61,966 bases of DNA, taken from Opitutales bacterium UBA2995 (GTDB lineage: Bacteria > Verrucomicrobiota > Verrucomicrobiia > Opitutales > UBA2995). Below are positions 35,001-41,838 of the stretch, piece by piece. The notes below the pieces were generated by a model, which was not told the origin of the DNA, did no database searches, and saw nothing but the letters and a program-made list of their open reading frames with translations. The stretch spans positions 23,705 to 85,670 of the forward strand of contig DDZZ01000017.1 in NCBI GenBank assembly GCA_002346535.1. The letters are read 5' to 3'. Numbering within the stretch: position 1 is the first letter of the stretch; every line of letters starts with the position of its first letter. The translations under genes were made by a program, and so were the position numbers.

Positions 35001-35253
35001 CGGGCACGATAGCCGGAGAACCGTCCCGATTCGCAATAGCCAGGTTTCTTATATCCAAGCGCAAATCCGCTTCACGGTTCGTTTCATCCGGTCCATGACA
35101 CAAGAAACAAGTGTCCGACATAATCGGCCTGATGTCGTAGTTGAATGACACCTCTTGGTCGGCTCCCGGAACATAACCGGGGGTCGTAAAAAAAACGCCT
35201 ACGATAATGCCTATGGGTAACGTTACAAGTTCCTGTAACCGCAATGTTTTCAT
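32056..35253 (-). CDS. PSD1 / planctomycete-type cytochrome c domain protein with LamG insertion
   Basis: A 1065-residue exported protein. Domains in order: signal peptide (about 1-30), planctomycete cytochrome C domain with one heme site CFLCHGPDE (about residues 49-57), DUF1549 (PSCyt2: 'NDIDAFVLKRLEDEKLEPA', 'LLRRVTFDLTGLPPTPEEID'), a concanavalin/LamG-like sugar-binding insertion (about 430-670, 'ITLYVNGEAVS', 'VDEIKVFDRRLTDIEV') and DUF1553 (PSD1: 'RVTVNRYWQMLFGRGIVGTP', 'TSSPLQALSLMNNPQFVEAA'). This family is expanded in Planctomycetes and Verrucomicrobia and associated with polysaccharide use; its enzymatic action is unproven. It forms an operon with DUF1501 and has an inverted repeat upstream (35270-35322). 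Confidence 0.92.
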   Translation of the reverse strand: MKTLRLQELVTLPIGIIVGVFFTTPGYVPGADQEVSFNYDIRPIMSDTCFLCHGPDETNREADLRLDIRNLAIANRDGSPAIVPGNPDESLLIWMIEAEEEEDRMPPKKHPRHLTEHEKGLFRKWIEQGAKYEKHWSFLSPKILAAPRVKKRSWVRNDIDAFVLKRLEDEKLEPAKDADKTTLLRRVTFDLTGLPPTPEEIDTFLADNRPYAFERVVNDLLSRVTYAERMTNEWMDVARFSDSHGYSQDFVRDMSPYRDWVIEAFHENMPFNQFVEWQLAGDLLPDATSTQKLATGFLRLHPQNGEGGIVNEEFKVEYAAERVQTIGAAFLGMTMECSRCHDHKYDPITQKNFYELFSFFNNIDDSGQISFEPGDMPVPSLMLPTDRETEMLKILDKRISRTNLELSRMVSISEGPFREWKKQNGDSHLSFTGDDALVAHFPLVPEDSAETIANMVDPEKTGIVMYGAALKNDGGPPLENLFYEFGTGVKLNGDDPLYFPAVNFFRRGLPFSVTIKAKIPEVVEEGALFHFNKAGILYNYKGFEVSILNNHWDVRMAHTYPYNSIQLVSEMPVRKEVWQNIALTYDGSSKAGGITLYVNGEAVSMEVRRDRLYKNILSNKPSVQEEIGLKVGARWRSKGLPGAVVDEIKVFDRRLTDIEVAHSAGNAPRNISYQQEYEYYLNRHNEDFRVLLQKLAALRTEQNDLNETVQEVMVMDEMPEPQPAFVLNRGVYSEKKEPVVPDVPSVILPFPRGIPKNRLGLSQWITDPYNPLAARVTVNRYWQMLFGRGIVGTPEDFGNQGHLPTHPDLLDWLSRNFIDSSWDVKHLLKTIATSSAYRQSSKASSLLMEKDPENLLLARGPAKRKSAEMLRDNALAASGLLVGKIGGKSVYPYQSKGLWSLNKGEYIQGSGEDLYRRSLYTIWKRTVPPPTMKIFDAPNRSYCIVRRQHTSSPLQALSLMNNPQFVEAARALAERIMLNKKNCNDRLILAYRLLTSQTPEEKELNILRSLLAELTASYTDKPENSDALLSVGESSYDQSLNKSILAAYTMVVSMIMNHDAAVTLR

Positions 35254-35269
35254 AAAACACTAAAAGACA

Positions 35270-35322
35270 ATGATTCTGTAGTTCATCATTTTGTTTTAAC
35301 AGAATAATTAGTACAGAATCAT
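35270..35322. promoter_or_regulatory. Perfect 11-bp inverted repeat upstream of the PSD1-DUF1501 operon
   Basis: ATGATTCTGTA at 35270-35280 and its exact complement TACAGAATCAT at 35312-35322, centres 42 bp apart (about four helical turns). An additional ACAGAAT lies between the arms. It sits 17 bp upstream of the PSD1 start codon. It could be a regulator-binding pair or a leader hairpin. Confidence 0.45.
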
Positions 35323-35445
35323 TTTGATATAAATTGCAGGTTCAACGAACCAGACCTACCAAAAATACTATCAGTGTAATCAACTGTGCCTCGCCAAGTC
35401 TCGCAGGTGGGGGACAACGGCGGGTAGTTGGGAAAAATAATCGAA

Positions 35446-35469
35446 TCGCGGCATAAAGCCGCTCCTACA
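35446..35469. repeat. REP-like palindromic element
   Basis: Reading the minus strand, the 24-bp unit begins TGTAGGAGCGGCTTTATGCC and ends GCGA; it has a GCGGC/GCCGC stem. This is the form of REP elements known in gamma-proteobacteria (GTAGGAGCGGCTTTAGCCGCG-like). It is related to the pair at 58060-58132, which begins with the same TGTAGGAG. Confidence 0.6.
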
Positions 35470-35480
35470 TGAAGTCTCAT

Positions 35481-35942
35481 CTACCTAAAACTAGCAGTTA
35501 ACTGAATCTCCACAGTTGAATTGAGTGGCAGTCCCGATACCGAAACCACCGCCCGGGAATGTTTTCCAATTTCCCCATAAAGTTCGGCAAAAAGATTGCT
35601 AGCCCCGTTGATTACATTCGGACTCTCCGTAAATCCAGGAACAGCATTAACATAGCCATTGACATGCAGAAACTGAACGACTCGATCGAACTCTCCGAGA
35701 GCACTTCGAATCGCAGCTAATGAATTAATAGCACTAATCCTGGCCGCCTCATAGCCACTTTCAACCGTCTGGTCCTCGCCTACCGGCCCTGTATGAGTCA
35801 ACTCCCCATCCCGAAAACACAACATGCCGGACAAATATAATATATTTCCGCAAATCCGATAAGGTAGGTAACTGCCCGCAGGCACTGGAGCATCGGGCAC
35901 CAATATACCCATATCGTCGAGTTTGGATTCAAGTAAGGACAT
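35481..35942 (-). CDS. RidA family protein (enamine/imine deaminase-like)
   Basis: A 153-residue RidA/YjgF/UK114-family protein. Seen: VPAGSYLPYRICGNILYLSG (about 20-39, family 'P.G.Y......G..LF.SG'), NSLAAIRSALGEFDRVVQFL (about 84-103) and SRAVVSVSGLPLNSTVEIQL (about 129-148; family 'R....V..LP....VEI...A'). The usual catalytic arginine of the canonical RidA is in the C-terminal block (SRAVV) here. It belongs to the longer subgroup that contains an inserted segment. Related proteins act on reactive enamines or in pathway-specific deamination of pyrimidine and other nitrogen compounds. It lies downstream of the creatininase pair on the same strand. Confidence 0.85.
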   Translation of the reverse strand: MSLLESKLDDMGILVPDAPVPAGSYLPYRICGNILYLSGMLCFRDGELTHTGPVGEDQTVESGYEAARISAINSLAAIRSALGEFDRVVQFLHVNGYVNAVPGFTESPNVINGASNLFAELYGEIGKHSRAVVSVSGLPLNSTVEIQLTASFR

Positions 35943-36119
35943 GGTTCAGGAATTTAACTCAACACTGCTTAATCATGCCAGCAAAATACAAATGATTATT
36001 AAGAAAAAAAGATTAGAAATGTTAATTAACTCTGTATCCCCCTGTTCAATTCTAAGCGTAATAAAATTCTTTTTCTATCCAGACCTCTTTCCCTTTGCGT
36101 TGTTACCAGTTAACTGAGA

Positions 36120-36908
36120 TTACCCGAAACGCTCTGCCGTCCATTTGCTCAATTTAACAAAGGCATCCGCCAAGGCCTGACTCCCTTGCTCCATCCAACG
36201 TTTTCCTTTTTCGGCTTTGGCAATTGTAGCATCGCCCATGACTCCCGATTCGGAAATATCGCCCGAAATCCAGGAAAAGATGGCTGGAGCATCCTCGGGC
36301 CGAAGTTCGCCGGGATCCACGATCCTTGCCGGGAATTCACAGGTCGCCTGAGACATATCCACCAAACCAGGGGCAATCTCGAGCATCCAGGAAGTTTCCA
36401 CCTCACCAGCATGAAAACCATACAAAGATTCTTGCTCGGAAACATTCAGGTCTCCATTAAGTCGAATCCGTCTCACCACCATTTCCAGCTCATTTTGTAT
36501 TTCGCGGATGGTATAGTTTAAAAGAGAGCTATTACCACCATGCGTATTGACAATTGCTAGGACACGAAAACCCCACTCAAAGAGCTGCTTGGCAATGGCC
36601 ATTAGTTGTTTTCGAAGTACAACCTCTGAAACCGAAAGCGTACCGGGAAATCCACTGTGTTCATTGCTTTTCCCAAAAGTTATGGGTGGCGAAACCAAAA
36701 GTTGAATCTCATCAGGTAATTGCGAAAGGCTGCGTTCCAGCCAGGCTTCACCGAGCATCGCATCTACGCAGACCGGTAAGTGTTTTCCGTGCTGCTCGAT
36801 CGATCCTGTGGTTATAACCACAGGAATTTTTGCTTTATCAGGCATGGCATTGATCTCGGCCAGTGTCATGGCTGGAAGATAACGATCTCGATGTGCCGGA
36901 TAATTCAT
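36120..36908 (-). CDS. Creatininase-family metal-dependent amidohydrolase
   Basis: A 262-residue member of the creatininase family (creatinine amidohydrolase; also formamide hydrolases of riboflavin/archaeal pathways). The metal-binding and catalytic motifs are present: GSIEQHGKHLPVCVDAM (about 35-51, with Glu, His and Asp ligands), NTHGGNSS (about 121-128) and FHAGEVETSW (about 162-171, with His and Glu). Cytoplasmic. Its start overlaps the stop of the upstream paralogue by 4 bp (ATGA), so the pair is translationally coupled. Its substrate could be a cyclic amide or formamide derived from a nitrogen heterocycle, but this is inference from neighbours. Confidence 0.9.
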   Translation of the reverse strand: MNYPAHRDRYLPAMTLAEINAMPDKAKIPVVITTGSIEQHGKHLPVCVDAMLGEAWLERSLSQLPDEIQLLVSPPITFGKSNEHSGFPGTLSVSEVVLRKQLMAIAKQLFEWGFRVLAIVNTHGGNSSLLNYTIREIQNELEMVVRRIRLNGDLNVSEQESLYGFHAGEVETSWMLEIAPGLVDMSQATCEFPARIVDPGELRPEDAPAIFSWISGDISESGVMGDATIAKAEKGKRWMEQGSQALADAFVKLSKWTAERFG

Positions 36909-37687
36909 TTTTCCTCAGAACCCTTTCGAATTACTTGGCCATCGTTTCGCAAAGGCGCTTTCCAGTAAATTTCGGACATTAAGGACGCCAGATGTTTGGC
37001 TGATTTTTGCAATTCAAACTTTCCACTTTCTGCGGCCTCCTCAGGAACTAAATCGTTTGGTAATTGGACTTCCGATGCTGAATCTCCGCCAAGGTTGAAA
37101 TAAAGTGAGTTCAAATCGAGTTCTTCCAGTTTACCCGGAGTGCGGTCCAGGAGATATGAGCCCAATAAAAGGCAATCAAGTCGCGTTGCACTGCGGCCGG
37201 GAAGCAGGTCTAAACCGATACCAGCCAAATTGACAGCAAACATTTGCAACCCTTTATAGACTCGCAGATCCCGCGCAGCAACATCGACTACATCTTCATT
37301 CCAGGGACTGGAATTATAAAGCACCAGCTTACGAAAGCCTACTTCTTTAACCCAATGGGCAACATCGCGAATGGATTGGTGGGCCACGTCAAGACTTACG
37401 CCAAATGCTGAATAAGAATTTAGAGCCGCAACGAATCTCAAAGGTGGCAAGACCAGATGCCGTTCCTCATCTGGCGCCGAGTTACTGGCTTCAGCCAATA
37501 CAGCCATGGAAATCACTTCCTCAACATCGAGAGGAAGGCCCAATCCCCAGTCAGCAAATCCGAAGATGGGAAAATAAACAACCACCTCCTCTTTGTCTGG
37601 CATGGCCGCGAATTCAGGCCATTTCAAATTAGGCCAGAATCTATTTAGATTTTCCTTACAAGGCTGAGCCATCGGAGATTTCTTCAT
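36905..37687 (-). CDS. Creatininase-fold paralogue lacking the metal-site motifs (probable non-catalytic partner)
   Basis: A 260-residue protein of similar length and layout to its neighbour at 36120. At the position of the first metal motif it reads FGFADWGLGLPLDVEE instead of the usual 'GSIEQHG.HLP...D', at the second NSSPWNED in place of NTHGGN, and no HAGE-like motif is seen. Only the fold-level features remain (e.g. 'VGFRKLVLYNSS'). It is therefore likely to be catalytically inactive, perhaps a regulatory or oligomeric partner of the active enzyme. It overlaps the downstream creatininase by 4 bp and the upstream DUF2165 gene by about 30 bp, forming one operon. Confidence 0.65.
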   Translation of the reverse strand: MKKSPMAQPCKENLNRFWPNLKWPEFAAMPDKEEVVVYFPIFGFADWGLGLPLDVEEVISMAVLAEASNSAPDEERHLVLPPLRFVAALNSYSAFGVSLDVAHQSIRDVAHWVKEVGFRKLVLYNSSPWNEDVVDVAARDLRVYKGLQMFAVNLAGIGLDLLPGRSATRLDCLLLGSYLLDRTPGKLEELDLNSLYFNLGGDSASEVQLPNDLVPEEAAESGKFELQKSAKHLASLMSEIYWKAPLRNDGQVIRKGSEEK

Positions 37688-38165
37688 CTTTTATTGCCAA
37701 ATACAGGAGTAAAATACCCATAATCGTAAACATTCGGAATGCCGCATTTTGGCCATTATAAATTTTCGACTGCCACATCAGGAACCACTCACCTCCAATA
37801 ATTATGAAAGCGCCAAACCAAAGTAACAGGGCCGAAGTGAATCCGAGAATGGCTGCTTCCTTGGACTTGTTGAAAATTGCCGCCGGTTCGGACTTGTTAT
37901 GCCACAGTCGCCAAGCCCCGACCCCGAGAAGCAGCATAGCTTCAAACTCCCAGAGGATGATGATCCAATAAAAGACGTGGTGTATAAACGGTGTATCGAT
38001 GGCACGCCATATAGCGACATTTCTATCGAAGGTAGTACTCATACTCACTACCGCCTCGACGAACTGAAAATTCGAACCGTAATCAGTCAGGTTATTAAAA
38101 ACCACGAGCAAAAAGAAAAACGAACAAGCGGATACAAGGGCGATTTTACTAAAGCGAATGAGCAT
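37656..38165 (-). CDS. DUF2165 family small integral membrane protein
   Basis: A 169-residue membrane protein with about four hydrophobic segments (ALVSACSFFFLLVVF; HVFYWIIILWEFEAMLLLGV; LGFTSALLLWFGAFIIIGGEW; a last one near TIMGILLLYLAI). The motif NNLTDYGSNFQFV with a following MSTTF..... is typical of DUF2165. Function unknown; probably inner membrane. It starts the operon DUF2165 - creatininase paralogue - creatininase, and is divergent from the ABC transporter operon at 38280 with 114 bp between. Confidence 0.8.
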   Translation of the reverse strand: MLIRFSKIALVSACSFFFLLVVFNNLTDYGSNFQFVEAVVSMSTTFDRNVAIWRAIDTPFIHHVFYWIIILWEFEAMLLLGVGAWRLWHNKSEPAAIFNKSKEAAILGFTSALLLWFGAFIIIGGEWFLMWQSKIYNGQNAAFRMFTIMGILLLYLAIKDEEISDGSAL

Positions 38166-38279
38166 GATTCTAATTTCTCAGCAAAGCACTTAAAGCTGCG
38201 TTGGCAATAGTCATCCAGAGAAGCTTGCCAATCTTGCATTATTTCAATGAATCTCTCGATTCTCTAAATTCCCACCGCT

Positions 38280-39071
38280 GTGAGCGATTTACCCGATTCA
38301 AAAAATCTCGATGACTCCGTAATGGTCGAAATTCGAGATCTAAGTAAGAGATATGGGAAAGGCCCTCAAATCCTCGATTCTATTAATCTCGAGGTCATGC
38401 ATGAGGAGTTCATCTCCTTCCTCGGTCCGAGTGGCTGCGGAAAATCTACGCTTCTAAAGACACTATGCGGCCTGATTAATAGCTCGTCTGGTTCGGTGAA
38501 AATCAAAGGAAAGAGCCCAGATGAGGCGCGTGCCGATTGTGGATTCGTCTTCCAAGACGCCAACCTACTACCGTGGCTATGCGTTCAACAGAACGCCGAA
38601 TTGTCTCTCAAAATCCGGGGCGTACCCAAATCACTGCGACGTGAGAAAAGTGAAGCACTGCTCAAGCTGGTCGGCCTCAGTGAATCGAAGGAAAAATTTC
38701 CGCGGCAATTATCAGGAGGTATGCGGATGCGCGTTTCCATTGCTCGAGCTTTGGCAACCTCCCCCAGCATATTGCTTCTGGACGAACCTTTCGCCTCGCT
38801 CGACGAGATGCGAAGAAATCGACTCAATGAAGATTTATTAAGAATACGCAATCAAGACCTTTTTACTGCTTTTTACGTAACCCATTCTGTAGGTGAAGCT
38901 CTTTTCCTGTCCAGCCGCGTTGTCATTCTTTCCAGTAATCCTGGTCGAATACACACCATTATCGACGTGCCTTTTGAATATCCTCGCACTGCTGCTCTTC
39001 GTGAATCTAGCGCCTACCTGGATCTTCTCGTCAAAACCACCCATTCTTTACGAGAGGTAACAGTGGAATGA
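38280..39071 (+). CDS. ABC transporter ATPase (nitrate/sulfonate/taurine/NMT1-type)
   Basis: A 263-residue ATPase of the TauB/SsuB class. Seen: Walker A GPSGCGKST (about 50-58), Q-loop FVFQDANLLPW, signature LSGGMRMRV (about 141-149) and Walker B ILLLDEPFASLDE (about 163-175), with the switch histidine in YVTHSVGEA. The start is a GTG. It forms an operon with the permease (overlap ATGA at 39068) and the binding protein-cytochrome fusion. This class imports small anions or heterocycles (taurine, aliphatic sulfonates, hydroxymethylpyrimidine). The substrate is best judged from the binding protein and neighbours, which suggest a nitrogen heterocycle (inference). Confidence 0.92.
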   Translation: MSDLPDSKNLDDSVMVEIRDLSKRYGKGPQILDSINLEVMHEEFISFLGPSGCGKSTLLKTLCGLINSSSGSVKIKGKSPDEARADCGFVFQDANLLPWLCVQQNAELSLKIRGVPKSLRREKSEALLKLVGLSESKEKFPRQLSGGMRMRVSIARALATSPSILLLDEPFASLDEMRRNRLNEDLLRIRNQDLFTAFYVTHSVGEALFLSSRVVILSSNPGRIHTIIDVPFEYPRTAALRESSAYLDLLVKTTHSLREVTVE

Positions 39072-39907
39072 CTTTTCGCAATTACAGCATTATTTTGATG
39101 CCAATACTATCCAGTTTCGTCATCTTCATGATTTGGTTTGGCCTTGGACAAAACATGGTCCAAGAGAGGGTTGAAAAGGATGGCTACACTGTGGAAGAAG
39201 CAGAAGGTGCGAGAAAAGCAGTACTTCCCTACCCCAATGAAATCCTGACCGCTTTAACAATCCACCGCACTGACCTTCTTCAGGCGACAAGCAATACTTT
39301 TTCAACAGCGATCCTTGGTTTTCTGGCGGCGGTCATTGGAGGCTATGGAATCTCACTCCTTTTCTCGTCCTCCTTGCTCCTCAAACAAGCCACCTACCCA
39401 TGGATCTTGGTGCTTCAAATGACGCCGGTAATAATATTGTCACCGATCCTCGTCATTTGGTTAGGGCCGGGTCAGCGAGCGACTGCATTGATCACTTTTC
39501 TCATTGGATTTTTTCCGGTAGTGGCAAATAGCACTCAAGGTCTTATTTCAACGAACAAAGACCTTTTAGACCTATTCACAATCAGCAACGCCAGTAAATG
39601 GCAGGAAATCGCTCTTTTGCGTGTCCCTAACTCAATGCCTTATTTTTTGACCGGCATGAAAATTGCCGGAACGCTCGCTCCAGTGGGAGCAATCGCGGGG
39701 GACATATTTGCCGGAACATCCGCCAGTGGAAGTGCTGGATTAGGATTCATGATCATGGTCTATATTTCTTCGGCTCAAGTTCCGGCTTTGTTTGCTACAG
39801 CTATCCTGGCCTGCACCTTGGGATTTGTATTTGTATGTGGAGTAAACGTCATTCATTGGCTTGCATTAAAAAATTGGCATGACTCCTATGGAGAAGCTGA
39901 GCAATGA
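39068..39907 (+). CDS. ABC transporter permease (TauC/SsuC-type)
   Basis: A 279-residue inner-membrane permease with about six membrane spans. Seen: a cytoplasmic EAA-like loop 'ASKWQEIALLRVPNSMPYFL' and 'GMKIAGTLAPVGAIAGDIFAG', the standard binding-protein-dependent transport domain. It overlaps the ATPase stop and the binding-protein start by 4 bp each, so the three genes are translationally coupled. The short charged stretch VQERVEKDGYTVEEAEGARK (about 31-50) between the first span and the rest is unusual for the class. Confidence 0.9.
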   Translation: MTFRNYSIILMPILSSFVIFMIWFGLGQNMVQERVEKDGYTVEEAEGARKAVLPYPNEILTALTIHRTDLLQATSNTFSTAILGFLAAVIGGYGISLLFSSSLLLKQATYPWILVLQMTPVIILSPILVIWLGPGQRATALITFLIGFFPVVANSTQGLISTNKDLLDLFTISNASKWQEIALLRVPNSMPYFLTGMKIAGTLAPVGAIAGDIFAGTSASGSAGLGFMIMVYISSAQVPALFATAILACTLGFVFVCGVNVIHWLALKNWHDSYGEAEQ

Positions 39908-41655
39908 TTCCATTTACTCAAATACGCCTTTCAGCTTTGATGTTAGTGTGCGCTTTATTTACGGCATGCAGTCCTACTCGCGAAGAATCTCAGTCTCTCT
40001 CCGGATTGACGAAAGTAGTCCTACAAACTGATTGGTTTGCCCAGCCGGAACATGGAGGATTTTATCAAGCGCTGGCCAAAGGCTATTACGAAGAAGCTGG
40101 ACTTGACGTGGAAATTGTTCCCGGCGGGCCGAATGCGATGACCAAACAGAAAGTCTCCCAGGGAAAGGCTCATTTTTCCTTTGAGCGAAGTGACCAGGTC
40201 ATTGTCGCAGCCTCGAATGGTATTCCATTGATGATGCAAGGCGCGATCATGCAGCAGGATCCGCAAGCTATCCTTTTTCACAAAGAATCGGGTATCGAAG
40301 ATTTTCAGGATCTGGACGGACGAACAATCATGGCCATTCCAGGATCCACCTTTGTCACCATATTGGAAAAAAATTACGGGATTACAATCGACGTCATACC
40401 TATGGATTTCGGAACCAGCCGATTTCTGGCAGATAAGAATTTCATTCAACAATGCTTTATAACCAATGAGCCCTACTTCGTTGATAAACAGGGAGCCAAT
40501 CCCGGTACACTTTTGCTGTCTGACTCGGGGTTTCAGCCTTACCGTGTCTGGTATACGACACGCAGATTTGCTCGTACCGATCCAGAAGTCGTCCAAGCAT
40601 TCTCCGCCGCTACGATCCGAGGTTGGAAAGAATACATAAACGGCGATAGAACAGAAGCAGACGCGCTGATAATGGCAAGCAATCCGAAGCAAACACCTGA
40701 ATTAATAGCCTATTCCGTTGAGGTTATGAAAAAATATAATTTGGTTGAAGGAAATCCGGATGCAGGCGAGCGGATGGGTCACATCGATCCAGAGCGTATT
40801 CGAAAGCAAATCACGCAATTGTCTGAAATTGGTATGTTGGAAGAATCGGTTGGGATCGATGAGGTTCTGGGGTCTCAGTTTCTGGATACCGACGATTCGA
40901 AAGACGAAGCCACCGTCAGGCCTAACGACTCACTCAAGTTCAGCCATTTTAAAAATGACATTAAGCGTTCGAAAACTATCAGGTACGAGGAGTTGCTTAT
41001 ACTACCAACTCGTCAAATGCAGGTTTCTCTGCCTGGCAGCGAGGAACCACAAGCAGCGCTCATCGTCTATTTGACTGATGTCATAACGGCCTTCCAGGAA
41101 GACCCTGAATTGGACTTCTGGCTAGCCAACTGTGGTGACAGATACCAATCGAATTACACACGTCAGCAAATCGATTCGGCCAAACCGTACCTAATCGTAA
41201 AAGTGGCCGGACAGCCTTTGGTGACCTGGCTTTCCACAATCGGCCGGCCTGAATTAGGACCCTTTATCGTAAACATTGAAAACGACGAGGGGCTACTGGA
41301 TCCAATCCATAAATATCCATGGGGAACCTATGAGATTGTAGCACTCAAGCAAGAAGAGGCGCTCAAGGATTGGGCCGACAGCGCTCGCAATAAAGCCCAA
41401 GAGGCTGGCCTCAGGATCTACTTAAACGCCTGCAGCAACTGTCACATTTCAGGAAATGGAATTATGGGTGGCAGTATGTCGACAAGACCCATTACCCTGA
41501 TTTCCATTTTCTCAAAACAAGCGGAACCCTATTTCCGGAACATACTGAAAGATCCCAAAGGCACGAATCCTCTGGCAGAAAAAATGCCGGCCTTTGATCA
41601 TTATAGTGAAACAGACATTTCCCATCTGTTGAGTTTTCTGAGGTCGTTGCGGTAA
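39904..41655 (+). CDS. NMT1/THI5-type substrate-binding lipoprotein fused to a c-type cytochrome
   Basis: A 583-residue lipoprotein (lipobox ending in Cys at LMLVCALFTAC, about 12-22). Domains: (1) residues about 36-330, NMT1/THI5-like periplasmic binding domain ('VVLQTDWFAQPEHGGFYQAL', 'FEDQDLDGRTIMAIPGS'-like region reading IEDFQDLDGRTIMAIPGS); (2) about 345-490, a domain resembling sulfite-oxidase/molybdopterin-binding beta folds ('YEELLILPTRQMQVSLPG', 'LIVKVAGQPLVTWLSTIG', 'GPFIVNIENDEGL') but with no obvious catalytic cysteine, so this assignment is weak; (3) about 495-583, a cytochrome c domain with heme site CSNCH (Cys510, His514) and likely axial Met561 (EKMPAFDHY). It is the last gene of the ABC operon. 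A transport receptor carrying its own heme is not a standard arrangement. It may pass electrons from substrate oxidation to the chain. Confidence 0.85.
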   Translation: MIPFTQIRLSALMLVCALFTACSPTREESQSLSGLTKVVLQTDWFAQPEHGGFYQALAKGYYEEAGLDVEIVPGGPNAMTKQKVSQGKAHFSFERSDQVIVAASNGIPLMMQGAIMQQDPQAILFHKESGIEDFQDLDGRTIMAIPGSTFVTILEKNYGITIDVIPMDFGTSRFLADKNFIQQCFITNEPYFVDKQGANPGTLLLSDSGFQPYRVWYTTRRFARTDPEVVQAFSAATIRGWKEYINGDRTEADALIMASNPKQTPELIAYSVEVMKKYNLVEGNPDAGERMGHIDPERIRKQITQLSEIGMLEESVGIDEVLGSQFLDTDDSKDEATVRPNDSLKFSHFKNDIKRSKTIRYEELLILPTRQMQVSLPGSEEPQAALIVYLTDVITAFQEDPELDFWLANCGDRYQSNYTRQQIDSAKPYLIVKVAGQPLVTWLSTIGRPELGPFIVNIENDEGLLDPIHKYPWGTYEIVALKQEEALKDWADSARNKAQEAGLRIYLNACSNCHISGNGIMGGSMSTRPITLISIFSKQAEPYFRNILKDPKGTNPLAEKMPAFDHYSETDISHLLSFLRSLR

Positions 41656-41776
41656 TTCAAGGTGATGAATTGATTTGTAAATAGTAAGTAAAAGAAAATA
41701 CCGATGACACTGAAAATTAGATCTTGGCGTTTTTAGTCAAAATCAGTGTAAATCTGTTTCCATCAGAAGTTGTAAG

Positions 41777-41800
41777 AATGGAAATCGTCCATTTTTTATA
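41777..41800 (+). terminator. Weak terminator-like hairpin between the ABC operon and the TonB receptor
   Basis: AATGGA (41777-41782) and TCCATT (41788-41793) form a 6-bp stem with a 5-nt loop followed by a run of T. It is 122 nt after the binding-protein stop and 45 nt before the receptor start. It may end the ABC transcript or attenuate the receptor. An inverted CACTGA/TCAGTG pair lies upstream in the same gap. Confidence 0.4.
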
Positions 41801-41838
41801 ACCCGTATTTACTCTCTATTAATACATAAATTCGATTG

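Noticed and set aside
40021..40692. Minus-strand 223-residue frame under the binding-protein gene
   Set aside because: Shadow of a well-supported gene; composition is not protein-like.
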